In this document: positions 17,302 to 25,728 of the stretch, one piece after another
How the letters are laid out: each line of letters begins with the position of its first letter
Position numbering within the stretch: position 1 is the first letter of the stretch
From: Fibrobacter sp. UWT2
GTDB lineage: Bacteria > Fibrobacterota > Fibrobacteria > Fibrobacterales > Fibrobacteraceae
Direction of reading: 5' to 3'
Length of the DNA: 64,000 bases
Assembly (NCBI RefSeq): GCF_900142545.1
Contig: NZ_FRBF01000013.1
Span: 1-64,000, forward strand
Translations under genes and position numbers: made by a program
Notes under the pieces: generated by a model
What the model was told of the DNA's origin: nothing
Database searches by the model: none
What the model saw: only the letters and a program-made list of their open reading frames with translations

Positions 17302-17314
17302 CCCGCAAGGATTA

Positions 17315-18004
17315 ATGGCACGCCTTTGGGGAACATTGTTTGTAATGGCGGCGCTACTCTTCACGGGTTGCGCCGATTCTTACCAATGGTCCCAAAGCCA
17401 CCCGGCGTACAAGCGAGCCCCTTATGGCGAACTTGCTGTCACGGGGCTGCAAAAGGCGTTTGTACTTACCCGCACCAAGTGGTTTGCCAACCGGCTTGAC
17501 TTCGGCGACAGCACGCAGGTTAAGGCTACAGAATTCTGCGCCAAGGCTATGGAAAAAGAATTCCATGGCGGCTACACCAAGCTTCTCGTGCTCCCAGATT
17601 CCGTTTTGGACAATGCTCCTGAAGAAAGCCAGAAGCTTGACGCTCGCATCTTTATGAAAGGGAGACTCCCCGAGCAGGGTGTAACGATTACCGCACCCGA
17701 CGGAAGCGTACCACCACAAATTCTCTTGATTCATGAAGTCATTGTGGGCACAGACCTTAAGCGCGAAAACTTCTTCGACTACGCACTCATTCATAACGAA
17801 ACCGAAGAACGCCGAGATGTCAAGAGCATCAGCGCCATTGTCTCGTACACGCTTTGGGACAACATCAAGCAGCGTTCTCTCTTTAGCGCCGTCGACGAAA
17901 TCCAGCACCCCTTGACATTCAAGTTGACCTTGACCGACCTTGAGCAGCTGATGCGCCAGACCGTGCAACAGATTCGCAAGAACATGTACCAGGGGGTAAA
18001 ATGA
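17315..18004 (+). CDS. Lipoprotein, unknown
   Basis: This 229-residue protein has a lipobox (LLFTGC, Cys19). The mature domain mixes alpha and beta with no recognised family. It contains a long segment DARIFMKGRLPEQGVTI and a C-terminal helix LTDLEQLMRQTVQQIRKNMYQ. AAGGA upstream sets the start at 17315. Its stop overlaps the start of the next gene in ATGA at 18001-18004, so the two probably form a translational pair whose products act together in the envelope (inference). Confidence 0.75.
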   Translation: MARLWGTLFVMAALLFTGCADSYQWSQSHPAYKRAPYGELAVTGLQKAFVLTRTKWFANRLDFGDSTQVKATEFCAKAMEKEFHGGYTKLLVLPDSVLDNAPEESQKLDARIFMKGRLPEQGVTITAPDGSVPPQILLIHEVIVGTDLKRENFFDYALIHNETEERRDVKSISAIVSYTLWDNIKQRSLFSAVDEIQHPLTFKLTLTDLEQLMRQTVQQIRKNMYQGVK

Positions 18005-19287
18005 AACATTTCTCCCTAGTCATTTTCGCATTTGTTGTCGCCTTGCACGCTTTGTTCGCTAACGAGGCCAACGCCAAGGACATTTACTTTGATTCCAAGT
18101 GGACCCTGTGGCAAAATGCAGACATTCTCATCTGGACTCCCGATAAAGAGCCCGCCGTTGACATGAAGGAATTCTGCCTTTCGCTGCGCCGCTACAATTC
18201 GGGAATCGGCGATCCCAAGTGCAGATTGTTCGGCGAATGGGAACGCGATACCGTTGCTATGCGTTATGCCACCTGGCTATCTAGCAACATCGAGCCGGGA
18301 CTTGATGCGCACCACCTTAAGGCGCGCCACCCCGCCATGATGGCGAAGTTCCAGGAACTCGAAGACAAGATTGTCCTCTACATTGCCGATAAAGGATCGA
18401 ATTTAACTATCGCCATTTTTGACGAAACCTCCAGCGAGCCTAAAGCCGCCGGAACCGTCACCAAAACCGCAGATAAAATCGCACAAGGCGACGAAATCGC
18501 TAACGCCTTTTTTGGTCGCCATACCAAGCGCCGTTTAACCAAAGAAGAACGGCTCAAAATGGAAACGGAACCCGACGACCTTTACAAGGAAACTCCGACA
18601 TTCCGCTCATGGGCTGGTATTTCGGCAGGGTACGCACAGGCCCAGATTCCTTTTACGCCGCACAACTGGTACAAGCGTAAAGTCAAAAGTCGCGTTTCGA
18701 ATTACCGCGCGACCCGCGACTCCGTAAGCCTATGGAACTTTATGGACGATTCCACGCCGCTATTTACTTTGTATGCAGGCGGAATCTGGTTTGGCTTTAT
18801 CGGCGGCGAAATATTCTACCGCTATTCTGATCACGCCGTAAAAACGGACGACCGCGATTCCGTCTACGAAGAACTGGACCACTGGGATTTCGCCCAACAC
18901 GAAATCGGCCTGAACGTGATGTTTGCAAGAACCTATGAACCATTCAAATGGCTTGATTTGCACCTCTTTGCATTCCTCGGATTCCAATACAGTTTCTACT
19001 CCGAAGATATCGAACTCAAGGATTCCAAGAAAAAGCCCTCTAGAGAATACAATACCCGATTCAAGACCGAAGACCCCTACAAGGGCGCCCTCTTTGGATT
19101 CGGCACACAATGCGTGTTTCTGCAGCACTACGGTTTGAGCGTTCGCACAGGCATCTCTAGCCGCGGCAAGGACATTTACACCGAGCCCTCGCCCGATGCC
19201 GCCGCCGAGCCTACCACCATCGGCGCCTCCACCGTTGACTGGTTTATCAGCGTCGGATTGGAATATCACTGGACGCCATTCAAGTAG
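18001..19287 (+). CDS. Exported protein with beta-barrel-like C-terminus
   Basis: This 428-residue protein has a signal peptide (cleavage near ANAKD). The N-terminal half is a soluble domain of about 180 residues (FDSKWTLWQNADILIWTPDK onward). The C-terminal half has strands with aromatic ends (LFTLYAGGIWFGFIGGEIFYRYS, WLDLHLFAFLGFQYSFYSED) and ends in GLEYHWTPFK, as expected of an outer-membrane barrel. It is coupled to the upstream lipoprotein gene by the ATGA overlap. Function unknown. Confidence 0.7.
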   Translation: MKHFSLVIFAFVVALHALFANEANAKDIYFDSKWTLWQNADILIWTPDKEPAVDMKEFCLSLRRYNSGIGDPKCRLFGEWERDTVAMRYATWLSSNIEPGLDAHHLKARHPAMMAKFQELEDKIVLYIADKGSNLTIAIFDETSSEPKAAGTVTKTADKIAQGDEIANAFFGRHTKRRLTKEERLKMETEPDDLYKETPTFRSWAGISAGYAQAQIPFTPHNWYKRKVKSRVSNYRATRDSVSLWNFMDDSTPLFTLYAGGIWFGFIGGEIFYRYSDHAVKTDDRDSVYEELDHWDFAQHEIGLNVMFARTYEPFKWLDLHLFAFLGFQYSFYSEDIELKDSKKKPSREYNTRFKTEDPYKGALFGFGTQCVFLQHYGLSVRTGISSRGKDIYTEPSPDAAAEPTTIGASTVDWFISVGLEYHWTPFK

Positions 19288-19294
19288 AATTTTC

Positions 19295-19302
19295 TAAATT
19301 TG
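19295..19302 (+). promoter_or_regulatory. TAnnTTTG promoter element, DEAD-box gene
   Basis: TAAATTTG, 8 bases before ATG 19311. A start 4-8 bases downstream leaves little or no leader. Confidence 0.5.
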
Positions 19303-19310
19303 CTCGCACT

Positions 19311-20705
19311 ATGAGCGAAGAAGTTAAAGAAGAAAAGAAAGAAGAAAAAGTAAATCCGTTTCTGACTCCCGTTAAGATTATCGAGCCCGAACACAAGCTC
19401 CCCGACTACACTTTTGACATGCTGCCCGAAGAACAGAAGGCCGTTCTCGCTCAGCACGGCTGGACCGACCTGATGCCGGTGCAGCGCAAGACGATTCCTT
19501 ACATGCTCGCCGCCCGCGATATGCTGGTGCAGTCCAAGACCGGTTCGGGAAAGACCGGCGCCTACGTTCTCCCGCTTTTGCAGGTGATTGTTCGCGACCA
19601 CGTTTTCCCGCAAGCACTCATTTTGGTGCCGACGCGTGAACTCTGCTTGCAGGTTCAAGACGAAATCGAAAAGCTTTCTGCCGGTACGGGCATCCGCTCT
19701 GTTGCGATTTTTGGCGGCGTGAGCTATGAACCGCAGCTGAAGGCGCTGAAGAACGGCGTGCACATTATCGTAGCAACTCCGGGCCGCCTGATGGACCATG
19801 TGCAACGCGGCAATGTGGATTTCCTCGATATCCGCGACTTGATTCTGGACGAAGCCGATGAAATGCTTTCGATGGGATTCTACCCCGATATGCAGAAGAT
19901 CCGCAAGTACTTGCCGAAGCAAATCGCTTGCACCATGTTCAGCGCCACGATTCCGCAGACGGTGAAGAGCCTCGCCCGCGAATTCCAACGTCCGAGTGCC
20001 GAATTCCTTTCGCTCAGCTACGACAAGGTGATTGCCAACAACCTGGAACACCGCTGGTATCCTTGCGACGTGATGGACAAGGATTCCATGACCATCAAGG
20101 TGCTGGAATACTACAATCCTGAAAGCTGCATGATTTTCTGCAACAAGAAGAGCGACGTGAGCTACCTGGAACAGGTGCTTTCGGGTTACGGCTTCAACGT
20201 GGGCGCCTTGAGTGGCGATGTCGCCCAGAACATGCGCGAAAAAACGCTGAACGCCTTCCGTGACAAGAAGCTCCGCATTTTGATTTGCACCGACGTGGCT
20301 GCCCGCGGCATTGACGTGGACCACGTGACGCATGTGATTGTGTACGATCATCCCGATGACCACGAAGTGTATGTGCACCGTAGCGGACGTACCGCCCGTG
20401 CGGGCCGCAGCGGTCTTTGCATTTCGCTGATTACGCCGGTCGAAGAAATCGACATGAAGCAGACCGCCGCTGACTTCGGCATCAACTTCATCAAGATGGA
20501 AGTTCCCTCTAACGAAGAAATTGCGAAGAAGGTCAGCGAACGCGTGCGTGCCAAACTTGAACAGGAACGCAACCACTTTGGTGGCCAAAAGGCCCGCGAA
20601 CGCATCAGCCGCGTCATTCCGCTGGTAAAGGAACTCGCAAACGGCACCGAAGAAGACCAGATGCTTCTCGCCTACCTCGTTGACCGCTACGCATGGAAGA
20701 AATAG
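19311..20705 (+). CDS. DEAD-box ATP-dependent RNA helicase
   Basis: This 464-residue superfamily 2 helicase has the complete motif set: motif I SKTGSGKT (75-82), PTRELC, TPGRLMDH, the motif II DEAD box in LILDEADEMLSMGF, SATIP, and motif VI HRSGRTARAGRSG. A short acidic/lysine N-terminus (1-20) and a modest C-terminal extension (about 390-464) without a recognised RNA-binding domain distinguish it from the larger helicase at 42926. It probably remodels rRNA or mRNA. The map gene follows 12 bp later. Confidence 0.93.
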   Translation: MSEEVKEEKKEEKVNPFLTPVKIIEPEHKLPDYTFDMLPEEQKAVLAQHGWTDLMPVQRKTIPYMLAARDMLVQSKTGSGKTGAYVLPLLQVIVRDHVFPQALILVPTRELCLQVQDEIEKLSAGTGIRSVAIFGGVSYEPQLKALKNGVHIIVATPGRLMDHVQRGNVDFLDIRDLILDEADEMLSMGFYPDMQKIRKYLPKQIACTMFSATIPQTVKSLAREFQRPSAEFLSLSYDKVIANNLEHRWYPCDVMDKDSMTIKVLEYYNPESCMIFCNKKSDVSYLEQVLSGYGFNVGALSGDVAQNMREKTLNAFRDKKLRILICTDVAARGIDVDHVTHVIVYDHPDDHEVYVHRSGRTARAGRSGLCISLITPVEEIDMKQTAADFGINFIKMEVPSNEEIAKKVSERVRAKLEQERNHFGGQKARERISRVIPLVKELANGTEEDQMLLAYLVDRYAWKK

Positions 20706-20717
20706 GACAACGTAACA

Positions 20718-21479
20718 ATGGCTAAGATTAAAATCAAATCCGCAAAAGAAATTGAACTGATCCGCGATGCCGGCGCCCTTGCCGCCGAAACGCTGATTCG
20801 CGCAGGCGAAATGTGCAAGCCGGGTGTTTCCACCCTCGAAATCGATGAATTCATCGGTGACTATACCCGCAAGAACAAGGGGATTTCCGCTTGCATGGGC
20901 TACCACGGTTACCCGCGTTACGCCTGCATTAGCATTAACGAAGTCGTTTGCCACGGCATTCCGAGCGCAAACACAATCCTGAAAGACGGCGACATCGTGA
21001 ACATCGACATCACGACGATTCTTTCGGGCTACCACGGCGACACTTCCGCCATGTTCTGCGTGGGTCGCGTGAGCAACCTCGCCCAGGAACTCGTGGACAC
21101 CGCCAAGTTCTGCATGGAAGAAGGCATTCGCGTTGCCGGTGAAGACGGCGCCCGTTACTACGATATCGGAAACATCATTCAGGATGTCGCCGAAGAACAC
21201 GACTTTAGCGTGGTAGAAGACTACTGCGGTCACGGCATCGGTCGTGGATTCCACGAAGAACCGACCCTGTACCACTTCCGCAACAACGTTCTGAAGCAGT
21301 TTATCGAAGTCGGTCACGTGTTCACGATTGAACCCATGATCAACGTGGGTCGCCCGGGCACCAAGACGCTCAGCGACGGTTGGACTGCAGTGACCCGCGA
21401 CGGCTCTTTGAGTGCCCAGTGGGAACACACCGTGGCTCGCACCAAGAACGGCATTGAAATTCTGACGCTCCCGCGTTAG
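20718..21479 (+). CDS. map: Methionine aminopeptidase, type I
   Basis: This 253-residue metalloenzyme removes the initiator methionine from new proteins. The metal ligands are all visible: two Asp in VNIDITTILSGYHGDTSAMF, His in CGHGIGRGFHEEP, Glu in FTIEPMI and Glu in AQWEHTV. Substrate-site residues lie in ISINEVVCHGIP. Length fits bacterial type I without an extension. It lies 12 bp after the helicase gene and is probably cotranscribed. Confidence 0.96.
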   Translation: MAKIKIKSAKEIELIRDAGALAAETLIRAGEMCKPGVSTLEIDEFIGDYTRKNKGISACMGYHGYPRYACISINEVVCHGIPSANTILKDGDIVNIDITTILSGYHGDTSAMFCVGRVSNLAQELVDTAKFCMEEGIRVAGEDGARYYDIGNIIQDVAEEHDFSVVEDYCGHGIGRGFHEEPTLYHFRNNVLKQFIEVGHVFTIEPMINVGRPGTKTLSDGWTAVTRDGSLSAQWEHTVARTKNGIEILTLPR

Positions 21480-21521
21480 CCAAGAGAACGGACATTCTGT
21501 CCTACAGACGAGAGACGAGAG

Positions 21522-21857
21522 ATGTCACTATTGGGAAATCTCCGCAACAAGGCGGTAGAAGCCTTTGTCAAGAATCACGAACTGGTCAAGCGCTTTGGCG
21601 ATGTCCAGTCGGTTTCTATTGATTCGGACAACGGCACCGCCGACGTGAGTGTTCTTTTGCACGGCGAGATTTTCCCGATCAAGTTCCGCGGCTATTATTA
21701 TTTTGACGATACCGATACAGGTACCGATATCGTGGTCCGCAAAATCACCTGCGAGCGCCAGTGGATTGACCAGGCGCTTTCGTATTGGCTCGAAGGCAAG
21801 ACCCTCCGCTACAACCTCCCCGGACTCGCCGGCGGCCTCGCGAAGATTATATTCTAG
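21522..21857 (+). CDS. Conserved small protein, unknown
   Basis: This 111-residue soluble protein has no signal peptide. Its pattern is a short N-terminal helix (NLRNKAVEAFVKNHELVKRFG) followed by beta strands (VSIDSDNGTADVSVLLHGE, IKFRGYYYFDDTDTGTDIVV) and a final helix. No family was recognised. It starts 42 bp after map, and the decamer repeat GACGAGAGAC (21508-21517) lies directly in front of its start. Confidence 0.65.
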   Translation: MSLLGNLRNKAVEAFVKNHELVKRFGDVQSVSIDSDNGTADVSVLLHGEIFPIKFRGYYYFDDTDTGTDIVVRKITCERQWIDQALSYWLEGKTLRYNLPGLAGGLAKIIF

Positions 21858-21889
21858 GTTTCGTATAGCTCAGGAAGACACGTTCGTGT

Positions 21890-21923
21890 CACTTCCTACT
21901 GCCTACTTCCTACTGCCTACTAA
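21890..21923. repeat. Intergenic CCTACTG/CCTACTT repeat, copy 4
   Basis: CTTCCTACTG-CCTACTTCCTACTG-CCTACTAAC is a tandem of CCTACTG and CCTACTT heptamers, continuing as ACCACTAATCACTAA. Confidence 0.65.
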
Positions 21924-21969
21924 CCACTAATCACTAAATATTATATATTAGTCTCGTAAGGAGACTCTT

Positions 21970-22572
21970 ATGAGCGATTGTACCGACGAAAAGATGGAAA
22001 AAATCAAGGAAAAGCTGAGCGCCCTGTTGTTTGAGCTGATTACCGACATTCCGGAATCTCTTCACGCCCCTACAGAAAATTCTGACGAAAAAATCAACAA
22101 ACTGATTCGTCAGGCTGCAGTCAAGGCCTCCCTGGTCAGCGCGACCCTTTCGGTACCCGCCGGTGTTACGGGCGTTTTGACTTCTATCCCCGACATTGCC
22201 GCCATTTGGCGCATCCAGGCGCAACTCGTGTCCGATATCGCTGCAACTTATGGCAAATTCGCCCAATTGAGCCGCGAAGCCATGGTCTGGTGCCTGTTCC
22301 GCCACAGTGCCGCCCAGTTGGTCCGCGACATTGCCGTACGCACCGGCAGCCGCATCGTGGTCCAGAAGGTCTCTTTTGCCGTCTTGGAGACGCTCCTCAA
22401 GAAAATCGGCCTCAAAGTCTCTACCAAATTCCTAGGCAGGGCCGCCCTCCGTGCCATTCCGGCCATCGGGGCCATTGGAAACGGCGCCTATTCCTTCTAC
22501 GACACCACCGAAGTCGGGAAAACTGCCGCCGCCTACTTTAAGGCATTAGCTGATAATCCAGAAGAAAATTAA
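21970..22572 (+). CDS. EcsC-like protein
   Basis: This 200-residue protein resembles the EcsC family: a helical start, then VSATLSVPAGVTGVLTSIPDIAAIWRIQAQLVSDIAATYG, and glycine/alanine-rich helices towards the C-terminus (AIPAIGAIGNGAYSFYDT). EcsC proteins are membrane-associated and their biochemical role is unknown. The strong GGAG before ATG 21970 supports the start. A bidirectional terminator separates it from the convergent TRL-like gene. Confidence 0.65.
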   Translation: MSDCTDEKMEKIKEKLSALLFELITDIPESLHAPTENSDEKINKLIRQAAVKASLVSATLSVPAGVTGVLTSIPDIAAIWRIQAQLVSDIAATYGKFAQLSREAMVWCLFRHSAAQLVRDIAVRTGSRIVVQKVSFAVLETLLKKIGLKVSTKFLGRAALRAIPAIGAIGNGAYSFYDTTEVGKTAAAYFKALADNPEEN

Positions 22573-22573
22573 A

Positions 22574-22604
22574 AAACGGCCGCTTTTCAGCGGCCGTCAA
22601 ATTT
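22574..22604. terminator. Bidirectional terminator
   Basis: ACGGCCGCT-TTTC-AGCGGCCGT forms a 9-bp GC-rich stem, preceded by six A and followed by a T-rich tract. It lies between two convergent genes. Confidence 0.85.
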
Positions 22605-22620
22605 TTCCCTAACCTAGGAA

Positions 22621-22935
22621 TTACTCACCAGTCACAACGACGGTGTACTTGGCATAGAGGGTCAAGATGTTGGATGCCTTGACATCAACAGTCTTGATCT
22701 TGGTGATACCACCGGCCTTGGCAGCAGCGGCAACGCTAGCGTCGCCAGAAGCGAAGATACCGAGGATAGAGGTAGCGGTTGCTTCACCGGTCTTGGAGCC
22801 AACTTCGCTAGAAGTAGCGGTGATCGGGTAGTTCACGTCGCTATAGAGAACGCCGGAAACCGGGGTAGCGACAGTGGCGCAGCCAGTGAGAGAAGCAGCT
22901 GCAACAGCAGCGGCGAGAAGGATTGCTTTTTTCAT
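22621..22935 (-). CDS. TRL-like family lipoprotein
   Basis: This 104-residue lipoprotein has signal and lipobox ASLTGCA (Cys19). The mature part has the TRL-like pattern: GVLYSDVNYPITATSSEVGSKTGEA, a glycine-rich SILGIFASGDASVAAAAKAGGI, and a strand ending VDVKASNILTLYAKYTVVV. The family is common in Gram-negative envelopes and has no known function. Its ribosome-binding site AAAAAGGAG is very strong and codon use is biased, suggesting high expression. TAATTTTG at 22974-22981 (minus) is the likely promoter. Confidence 0.82.
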   Translation of the reverse strand: MKKAILLAAAVAAASLTGCATVATPVSGVLYSDVNYPITATSSEVGSKTGEATATSILGIFASGDASVAAAAKAGGITKIKTVDVKASNILTLYAKYTVVVTGE

Positions 22936-22973
22936 ATTAGAACTCCTTTTTCCTTTTTGTTAAGTGAGTGCGT

Positions 22974-22981
22974 CAAAATTA
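22974..22981 (-). promoter_or_regulatory. TAnnTTTG promoter element, TRL-like gene
   Basis: TAATTTTG on the minus strand, 38 bases before the ATG, with AAAAAGGAG in the leader. Confidence 0.5.
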
Positions 22982-23090
22982 GTAACAAATTAACAAAAAA
23001 GGGAATTTCGTCAAAAAAAAGGCAATTTTTCTTATTTTTCCCCTAAATTTTTCATTTTTGGCCTAAAAACCCTTTTCCGGGGGGTGGGGC

Positions 23091-23121
23091 TTGAACGTTG
23101 CCCCCTTTTTTTCTACATTTG
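23091..23121 (+). promoter_or_regulatory. fusA promoter
   Basis: TTGAAC (23091-23096), a 17-base spacer, then TACATT extending to TACATTTG (23114-23121). This fits both a sigma-70 promoter and the TAnnTTTG rule. The leader to ATG 23165 is about 38 bases. Confidence 0.6.
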
Positions 23122-23164
23122 GGCGCAACTCAAACAAACATCAACTCCATTTGTGGAATAAAAT

Positions 23165-25294
23165 ATGAAAAACATTGAAAAGCACAGAAATATTGGTATT
23201 TCTGCCCACATCGACTCCGGTAAGACCACCCTTACCGAACGTATCCTCTACTTCACAAAGCGTATCCACGCTATCCACGAAGTTCGTGGTAAAGACGGCG
23301 TCGGTGCCACGATGGACTCCATGGAACTTGAACGCGAACGCGGCATCACGATTCAGTCCGCTGCTACGTTTGCAAACTGGACCCACACCAAGTCTGGCGA
23401 AGCCGACTCCATCAACATCATCGATACCCCGGGGCACGTGGACTTCACGATCGAAGTGGAACGTTCTCTCCGCGTGCTCGACGGTGCTATCCTCGTGCTT
23501 ACCGGCGTGGAAGGTGTTCAGTCCCAGTCTATTACCGTTGACCGCCAGATGAAGCGCTACCATGTTCCGCGCGTCGTGTTCGTGAACAAGTGCGACCGTT
23601 CCGGTGCAAACCCGCTCCGCGTGGCTGTCATGCTCAAGGAAAAGCTCAACCACAAGCCCTGCGTCATGCAGATTCCTATCGGTCTCGAAGACCAACTGAA
23701 GGGCGTGGTCGACCTCGTCGAAATGAAGGCCTACTACTTCGAAGGCGCTAACGGCGACGACATGATCGAAAAGGAAATCCCGGCCGAACTCGTTGACCAG
23801 GCTAACGAATACCGTGAAAAGCTGATTGACTGCTGCGCAGACTACAGCGACGAAATCATGGAAAAGGCTATGGAAGGCCAGTATGGCGTCGACGAAATCG
23901 ACAAGAACCTCATCAAGGCCACCATCCGTAAGGCTACCATCAGCCTCGAAGTGACCCCGGTGTTCATGGGTTCCGCTCACAAGAACGTTGGTGTCCAGAA
24001 GCTCCTCGACGGCGTTATCGACTACCTCCCGAACCCGACCGAAGTTGAAAACAAGGCCCTCGACCTCGACAACAACGAAGCCGAAGTCGTGCTGAAGTCC
24101 GAAGACAACGCACCGCTCGTCTGCTACGCATTCAAGCTCGTGAACGACCGCTATGGCCAGCTCACCTACATCCGTATTTACCAGGGTACCCTCAAGAAGG
24201 GCGACATGATCACCAACATGGCCACCGGCAAGAACGTGTCCGTGGGCCGTCTCGTGCGTATGCACGCTGACGAAATGGTGGATATCACCGAAGCCGGTGC
24301 AGGCGACATCGTTGCTCTGTTCGGTATCGACTGCGCCTCCGGTACGACCTTTACCGATGGCAAGAACCACTACAACATGACTTCTATGCACGTGCCGAAT
24401 CCGGTGATCGAACTCGTGATCGAAGCCAAGAACCGCGACGACCTGGACAACATGTCCAAGGCTCTGAACCGCTTCACCAAGGAAGACCCGACGTTCCAGG
24501 TGGAAGTCGACAAGGAATCCGGCCAAACCATCATCAAGGGTATGGGCGAACTTCACCTCGACGTTTACATCGAACGTATGCGCCGCGAATACAAGTGCGA
24601 CGTGACGACCGGTGCTCCGCAGGTGGCTTACCGCGAAACCATTACCCGTCCGGCCAAGTTCGACTACACCCACAAGAAGCAGACCGGTGGTTCTGGTCAG
24701 TACGCTAAGGTTGTCGGCGAAATGCGTCCGATGGCTGTCGAAGGCGACCAGGAAAAGGTTTACAACTTCGTGAACTCCGTCGTGGGTGGCCGTATTCCGA
24801 AGGAATACATCCCGTCTTGCGACAAGGGTTTCCAGAGCTGCATGGAAGCAGGTTCCTTGATCGGCTTCCCGGTTGTGGGTATCGAAATGGAAGTCCAGGA
24901 TGGTGCATACCACCCGGTCGACTCTTCTGATATGGCGTTCCAGGTTGCTGCCCGTATGGCCTTCCGCGAAGCTTTCGAAAAGGCTGGCGCCCAGATCCTC
25001 GAACCGATCATGAAGGTCGAAATCCAGACTCCGACCGAATTCCAGGGCTCTGTTGTTGGTAACGTTTCCCAGCGTCGTGGTACCATCACCGGTACGAACG
25101 AAGAACTCGGCATGACCACCATCACCGCCGAAGTCCCGCTGTCCGAAATGTTCGGTTACGCTACTGACCTGCGTTCTATGACCCAGGGTAAGGCTGAATT
25201 CACCATGGAATTCTGCAAGTACCTCCCGGTTCCGAAGAACATCCAGGAAGAACTCATCAAGAAGTACGGCGACAAGGCCAAGGCCCGCGCCTAA
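23165..25294 (+). CDS. fusA: Elongation factor G, mtEFG1/spdEFG1-like
   Basis: EF-G drives ribosome translocation with GTP. The 709-residue protein has G1 AHIDSGKTT (14-22), the switch region RERGITI, G3 DTPGH, G4 NKCD, and domains II-V in order ([16 protein letters not shown] in [15 protein letters not shown] in V). The P-loop reads HIDSGK rather than the HIDAGK of canonical bacterial EF-G. The start [20 protein letters not shown] is like mitochondrial EFG1 and the spd-type EF-G of spirochaetes and planctomycetes (inference from motif). It is a single gene outside any str operon. Strong codon bias indicates high expression. Confidence 0.93.
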   Translation: MKNIEKHRNIGISAHIDSGKTTLTERILYFTKRIHAIHEVRGKDGVGATMDSMELERERGITIQSAATFANWTHTKSGEADSINIIDTPGHVDFTIEVERSLRVLDGAILVLTGVEGVQSQSITVDRQMKRYHVPRVVFVNKCDRSGANPLRVAVMLKEKLNHKPCVMQIPIGLEDQLKGVVDLVEMKAYYFEGANGDDMIEKEIPAELVDQANEYREKLIDCCADYSDEIMEKAMEGQYGVDEIDKNLIKATIRKATISLEVTPVFMGSAHKNVGVQKLLDGVIDYLPNPTEVENKALDLDNNEAEVVLKSEDNAPLVCYAFKLVNDRYGQLTYIRIYQGTLKKGDMITNMATGKNVSVGRLVRMHADEMVDITEAGAGDIVALFGIDCASGTTFTDGKNHYNMTSMHVPNPVIELVIEAKNRDDLDNMSKALNRFTKEDPTFQVEVDKESGQTIIKGMGELHLDVYIERMRREYKCDVTTGAPQVAYRETITRPAKFDYTHKKQTGGSGQYAKVVGEMRPMAVEGDQEKVYNFVNSVVGGRIPKEYIPSCDKGFQSCMEAGSLIGFPVVGIEMEVQDGAYHPVDSSDMAFQVAARMAFREAFEKAGAQILEPIMKVEIQTPTEFQGSVVGNVSQRRGTITGTNEELGMTTITAEVPLSEMFGYATDLRSMTQGKAEFTMEFCKYLPVPKNIQEELIKKYGDKAKARA

Positions 25295-25354
25295 TAAGAC
25301 CGAACTGGCTAAATTCAACAGAGTCCTTACTCTGAAGCCAGTTCTCTCGCAATC

Positions 25355-25381
25355 GCGACCGGTTAATACCGGTCGCTTTTT
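25355..25381 (+). terminator. fusA terminator 1
   Basis: GCGACCGG-TTAATA-CCGGTCGC followed by TTTTT, about 60 bases after the fusA stop. Confidence 0.85.
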
Positions 25382-25445
25382 GCTCACGGAGACCGCTCGC
25401 GCCCAATCGTACTAAGTACGTACCCTGAGCGCTCGCTCTCACAAC

Positions 25446-25478
25446 AGCCCCCGGTTAACACCCGGGGGCTTTGTTGTT
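25446..25478 (+). terminator. fusA terminator 2
   Basis: AGCCCCCGG-TTAACA-CCGGGGGCT followed by TTGTTGTT. It resembles terminator 1 in loop and orientation (CCGGTTAAYACCGG core) and lies about 90 bases downstream, as if duplicated. Confidence 0.75.
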
Positions 25479-25521
25479 CACGGAATACCGCTCAATGTTT
25501 TGCGTTGAATTCTTTTATACA

Positions 25522-25651
25522 CAAAAATCCCGCAGGGTGGGAGACCCTGCGGGACAGTGGAATTAGAAGAAAACAAGCGTGCTTCCGGTCTATTCTACCC
25601 CGTGATTTGCTCCAGCATCCCTTCGCTAAATCAGAATGGACTGGAAGCACA
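25522..25651 (-). ncRNA. Candidate structured small RNA
   Basis: On the minus strand TATATT (25658-25663) is followed about 7 bases later by GTGCTTCC. A long hairpin begins there: GTGCTTCC(A)GTC(C)ATTCT pairs with AGAAT(A)GAC(C)GGAAGCAC (25579-25650), closing inner helices GATTT/AAATC and AGC/GCT. A single-stranded stretch and a strong terminator follow: TCCCGCAGGGT, a five-base loop, ACCCTGCGGGA (25528-25554), then TTTTT. The result is an RNA of about 130 nt in the 434-bp gap between fusA and mazG. It matches no family I can recall (not SRP RNA, tmRNA or a riboswitch I know). No plausible protein is encoded. Confidence 0.55.
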
Positions 25652-25728
25652 TTACTTAATATACCATCGGGATTTGGAATGCGAAAAAATTTTTTCAACT
25701 TTCGTATTCCAAAATGGAATGCTCCAAA

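Noticed and set aside
19266-21428. 720-codon open frame on the minus strand
   Set aside because: Exactly antisense to the DEAD-box helicase and map genes. It arises from codon bias of the real genes, and its His/Val/Phe-rich translation has no motif.
23141-25387. 748-codon open frame on the minus strand
   Set aside because: Antisense to fusA, explained by strong codon bias. No domain pattern.
25492-25698. 68-codon frame on the minus strand
   Set aside because: Overlaps the hairpin and terminator of the candidate ncRNA; translation looks random.
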